A stretch of DNA of 8,487 bases from SIG452 sp045631485. Its GTDB lineage: Bacteria > Bacillota > Clostridia > UMGS1840. The stretch spans positions 1-8,487 of the forward strand of contig JAZQUU010000020.1 of NCBI GenBank assembly GCA_045631485.1, in the 5' to 3' direction. The first letter of the stretch is position 1. Each line of letters begins with the position of its first letter. The notes beneath the pieces are model-generated. The model was given only the letters and a program-made list of their open reading frames with translations, ran no database searches and was not told where the DNA came from. Shown here piece after piece: positions 6,643-8,487 of this stretch. The translations under genes were made by a program, and so were the position numbers.

Positions 6643-6646
6643 GGAG
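6643..6646 (+). promoter_or_regulatory. Ribosome binding site deciding the AraC-type start
   Basis: GGAG lies 8 bases before ATG 6655. The open frame extends back to TTG 6583, but that codon is part of the -35 element of the likely promoter, so translation must begin later. Confidence 0.8.
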
Positions 6647-6654
6647 ATTTTGTT

Positions 6655-7572
6655 ATGAATGATATTTATCATCTGTCATTTTTAATTGAAAATACAGAAA
6701 TCACTTTGTATTTTACCCTTTCTCAGTTTGTATCTTTTAACGATGAGCTTTCCTATCCGCACAAGCATGCTATGCACGAAATGTTTATTCTCATAGACGG
6801 AGAATTGTGTATCGAAGGTGATTTTTCATCCATTCATATGAAAAGCTCCGATATTTGTATTATCCCACCTTTAACATACCACGCAACATACAGAATCAAA
6901 GATACTTCCACCAAACGAATCTCTATGTTTTTTACCTATAAGAAAAACGAAACCATAAAAACAGACTTCGATTTTTACAACTTCATTTCCGTTCTTTCCA
7001 AAAAAAATTCCGTGCCGATTGGTTTAAGTGCCGACCCTGTGATTATCAATAATCTTGTGAATGTTATTTTAAGCGTGAATTCCCCGAGTATTCCAAAACT
7101 GAAAGAAGTGAAAATCAAGAACATTTTATCCCTTTTATTCATCAATTTCGCCGAAAATCTTTCTCAGGAATGTGACCATATTGATGAACCCTATCACAAA
7201 AGCACGGACTATTATCTTCGTCTGGCAAATCTGGATGCCTTATTAAATGAATGTCTTCATGAAAAAAATAAATTTGACCTGAATGTCTCTTTGTTATCTG
7301 AAAAAATGTTTCTTTCGTCCAGACAATTACTCAATATCATCAATAATGAGTTCAACACCTCCCTTAAAAATTTCAACCACGAAAAAAGGATAAGACTGGC
7401 TAAATTTTTACTGCAGCATTTCCCCAAAATGTCTGTTTCCGAAATCTCTGATTCCTGCGGATATTCATCCCCTGAAACCTTATCCATTATATTCAAAAAG
7501 CATTACGGTCTCTCCCCGTCACATTTTAAAAATTCATATAATTCGGAGCATCATCCCAAGATGATTGTATAG
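6655..7572 (+). CDS. AraC-family transcriptional regulator with N-terminal cupin sensor domain
   Basis: A 305-residue protein of the usual AraC/XylS length. The N-terminal part (about 30-90) is a cupin-like sugar-sensing domain: P-H-K-H-A-M-H-E (35-42) is the typical histidine-rich strand, followed by I-D-G-E-L (47-51) and I-P-P-L-T-Y-H (70-76). The C-terminal ~100 residues carry two helix-turn-helix motifs. The first runs about 208-238 (VSLLSEKMFLSSRQLLNIIN), the second about 258-291, with the family signature I-S-D-S-C-G-Y-S-S (264-272) and the ending F-K-K-H-Y-G-L-S-P-S-H-F (280-291). It diverges from the sialidase-nanA-ygjV operon, whose promoter is weak, so it is most likely the activator of that operon, responding to sialic acid or a related sugar. 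It might also act on the paired operators at 2253-2442, but that 19-base sequence is not repeated in its own control region. Confidence 0.92.
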   Translation: MNDIYHLSFLIENTEITLYFTLSQFVSFNDELSYPHKHAMHEMFILIDGELCIEGDFSSIHMKSSDICIIPPLTYHATYRIKDTSTKRISMFFTYKKNETIKTDFDFYNFISVLSKKNSVPIGLSADPVIINNLVNVILSVNSPSIPKLKEVKIKNILSLLFINFAENLSQECDHIDEPYHKSTDYYLRLANLDALLNECLHEKNKFDLNVSLLSEKMFLSSRQLLNIINNEFNTSLKNFNHEKRIRLAKFLLQHFPKMSVSEISDSCGYSSPETLSIIFKKHYGLSPSHFKNSYNSEHHPKMIV

Positions 7573-7587
7573 ACTGTGTTCATAATG

Positions 7588-7620
7588 TTATAGTGCAAAA
7601 AAATTGCAGATCCGCTATAA
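7588..7620. repeat. Small inverted repeat between convergent araC-type gene and sfsA
   Basis: TTATAG (7588-7593) and CTATAA (7615-7620) flank a smaller TGCAA-loop-TTGCA hairpin (7594-7608). It lies in the 42-base gap and runs over the sfsA stop codon. Neither strand has a following T-tract or a GC-rich stem, so it is at best a weak terminator. Confidence 0.25.
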
Positions 7621-8304
7621 ACGAACCTGCAAAAATTCGGAAATTTCCATAGTATCGGGAGTGATATCGCAATCCACGGCATAGATTTTTACGCCTTTTT
7701 CTTCGGCAATTTGCAAAGACTGAGAAAATTTGGGATCGGTGGCAACATTGGGTGTAAAATAGGAAACGCCTTTCATCTGCACCACAAAAAACAGATATGC
7801 CGAATACCCGTTTTCCACGCAATCGCATAGCTCTAAGATATGTTTTCTGCCTCGTTCGGTAGGTGCATCGGGAAACATCACTACGCCGTCTTTCTCCAGA
7901 GTGACGCCCTTTACTTCCACAAAATGGCGTGCTCCGTCTTCGGTTTCCACATAAAAATCAAAGCGTGATTTGCCGTAAGTCTTTTCGGGAATGATTTTTG
8001 CATTCTCCCCGAAAAATTTCGGTGCCCATTCAAAAAATGCTCGGTTTGGTGCCTGAGAATCCATATTGATGATTTTGGTACCTTTTGGAGTTGTTTTTTC
8101 CACGGCAATCAAATCATACTTGGTTTTTCTCTCGGGATTTTTTGCCGTTTCCACATAAACGGTGGCACCGGAAATCAAAAGTTCACGGCATCTGCCCGTG
8201 TTTTTGACGTGACACACCTCTTCGACTCCGTCTATTTCCACATAAGCAATAAAACGATTGGGGCGTGAGCAGAATATTCCTTTTTTAACGGTGCGATATT
8301 TCAT
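7615..8304 (-). CDS. sfsA: SfsA, sugar fermentation stimulation protein family
   Basis: A 229-residue protein of the normal SfsA length. Conserved family blocks are C-H-V-K-N-T-G-R-C-R-E-L (31-42), S-R-F-D-F-Y (113-118), F-V-E-V-K-G-V-T-L (128-136), and the signature F-P-D-A-P-T-E-R-G (144-152) with H155. D116 and E130-x-K132 form a PD-(D/E)XK-type nuclease core behind an N-terminal OB-fold-like part. The family was named from E. coli maltose metabolism effects and is proposed to bind nucleic acid; its true biochemical role is still unsettled. It is transcribed alone from a near-perfect promoter, convergent with the AraC-type gene and not obviously part of the glycan operons. The ATG at 8304 has only a weak purine stretch (GAAAAGAG, about 9 bases upstream) as ribosome site, but the conserved N-terminus begins here. 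Confidence 0.95.
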   Translation of the reverse strand: MKYRTVKKGIFCSRPNRFIAYVEIDGVEEVCHVKNTGRCRELLISGATVYVETAKNPERKTKYDLIAVEKTTPKGTKIINMDSQAPNRAFFEWAPKFFGENAKIIPEKTYGKSRFDFYVETEDGARHFVEVKGVTLEKDGVVMFPDAPTERGRKHILELCDCVENGYSAYLFFVVQMKGVSYFTPNVATDPKFSQSLQIAEEKGVKIYAVDCDITPDTMEISEFLQVRL

Positions 8305-8327
8305 AGTAAAAAGCTCTTTTCTTTTTT

Positions 8328-8343
8328 ATGATATCTATATCAT
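8328..8343. repeat. Palindrome overlapping the sfsA -10 element
   Basis: ATGATAT and ATATCAT flank a 2-base centre. The palindrome covers the -10 region and the likely transcription start of sfsA, a usual place for a repressor operator. Because it is made of short AT-rich arms it could also be chance. Confidence 0.4.
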
Positions 8344-8367
8344 AGCACAGCTTTTCGGGATTGTCAA
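8339..8367 (-). promoter_or_regulatory. Promoter of sfsA
   Basis: On the minus strand a consensus TTGACA (8367-8362), a 17-base spacer ending in TGC (extended -10), and TATGAT (8344-8339). It lies 35 bases before the sfsA start. Confidence 0.85.
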
Positions 8368-8374
8368 AAAAGTA

Positions 8375-8403
8375 TTGACATTTTTTAAAAAAAGTGCTAT
8401 AAT
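8375..8403 (+). promoter_or_regulatory. Consensus sigma-A promoter facing the right edge
   Basis: Perfect TTGACA (8375-8380), a 17-base spacer and perfect TATAAT (8398-8403) with an extended -10 TGC just before it. It is back to back with the sfsA promoter, the two -35 boxes being 7 bases apart. It should strongly express the leader that starts near 8410. Confidence 0.92.
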
Positions 8404-8409
8404 GATTCC

Positions 8410-8487
8410 AAATTGAATCCGAAAAACCGTTGAGACAGAAAAAAGGCAGGGCAAGGTTTTTAAGAGCGAGCGGATTACGGTGTGAGT
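8410..8487 (+). promoter_or_regulatory. Structured 5' leader resembling T-box stem I (cut by window edge)
   Basis: The stretch right after the consensus promoter has no coding start and is rich in structure. An AAGAGCGAG segment (8462-8470) followed by CGGA, a GGTGTGAG segment (8479-8486) and a final T that could begin the pairing strand TCCG resembles the distal AGAG/GGTG-GA part of T-box stem I. Visible pairing also includes AATCCG (8416-8421) with CGGATT (8471-8476), and AAAAACC (8422-8428) with GGTTTTT (8455-8461). T-box leaders sense uncharged tRNA and control aminoacyl-tRNA synthetase or amino acid genes. The specifier, antiterminator and T-box sequence lie outside the window, so the call is provisional; another cis-acting leader remains possible. 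Confidence 0.5.

Noticed and set aside
7588..7620. Terminator between the AraC-type gene and sfsA
   Set aside because: The hairpin is AT-rich, interrupted and without a T-tract on either strand, so it was kept only as a low-confidence repeat.

Overview
The window reads as a chromosomal piece of an AT-rich Gram-positive bacterium, most likely an uncultured gut or rumen member of the Clostridia. This is inferred from strong GGAG-type ribosome sites, near-consensus TTGACA/TATAAT promoters with 17-base spacers, a hairpin-plus-T-tract terminator, a T-box-like leader and the enzyme mix. It looks like ordinary chromosome: no mobile element, tRNA, rRNA or CRISPR array was seen.

Layout. Bases 1-2167 (minus strand) hold a two-gene operon: a CE4/NodB-like polysaccharide deacetylase homologue followed by an MFS transporter that runs off the left edge. 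It is divided from a plus-strand GH39-type glycosidase (2501-3841) by a 327-base regulatory region in which the same promoter module appears twice in mirror image, built on a perfect 19-base inverted repeat. A bidirectional terminator (3860-3896) separates this block from a second minus-strand operon (6432-3909): an Asp-box (BNR) sialidase-like protein, an N-acetylneuraminate-lyase-type aldolase (nanA), and a small YgjV-type membrane protein that overlaps nanA. Divergent from that operon is an AraC-family regulator (6655-7572). sfsA follows on the minus strand (8304-7615). The right edge carries a consensus promoter facing right and the first ~80 bases of a structured leader that resembles stem I of a T-box riboswitch; its gene lies outside the window.

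How the parts may work together. None of the glycan enzymes shows a signal peptide, so both operons look like cytoplasmic processing of imported oligosaccharides. The MFS protein would import a substrate that the deacetylase homologue and the GH39 enzyme trim, and the three genes would be switched together by one regulator acting on the paired operators. The second operon would release and split sialic acid or a related 2-keto acid under AraC control. Two points make it unusual: the Asp-box protein appears to lack the first arginine of the sialidase triad, and no recognised sialic-acid transporter is present although a YgjV-type membrane protein is translationally overlapped with nanA.
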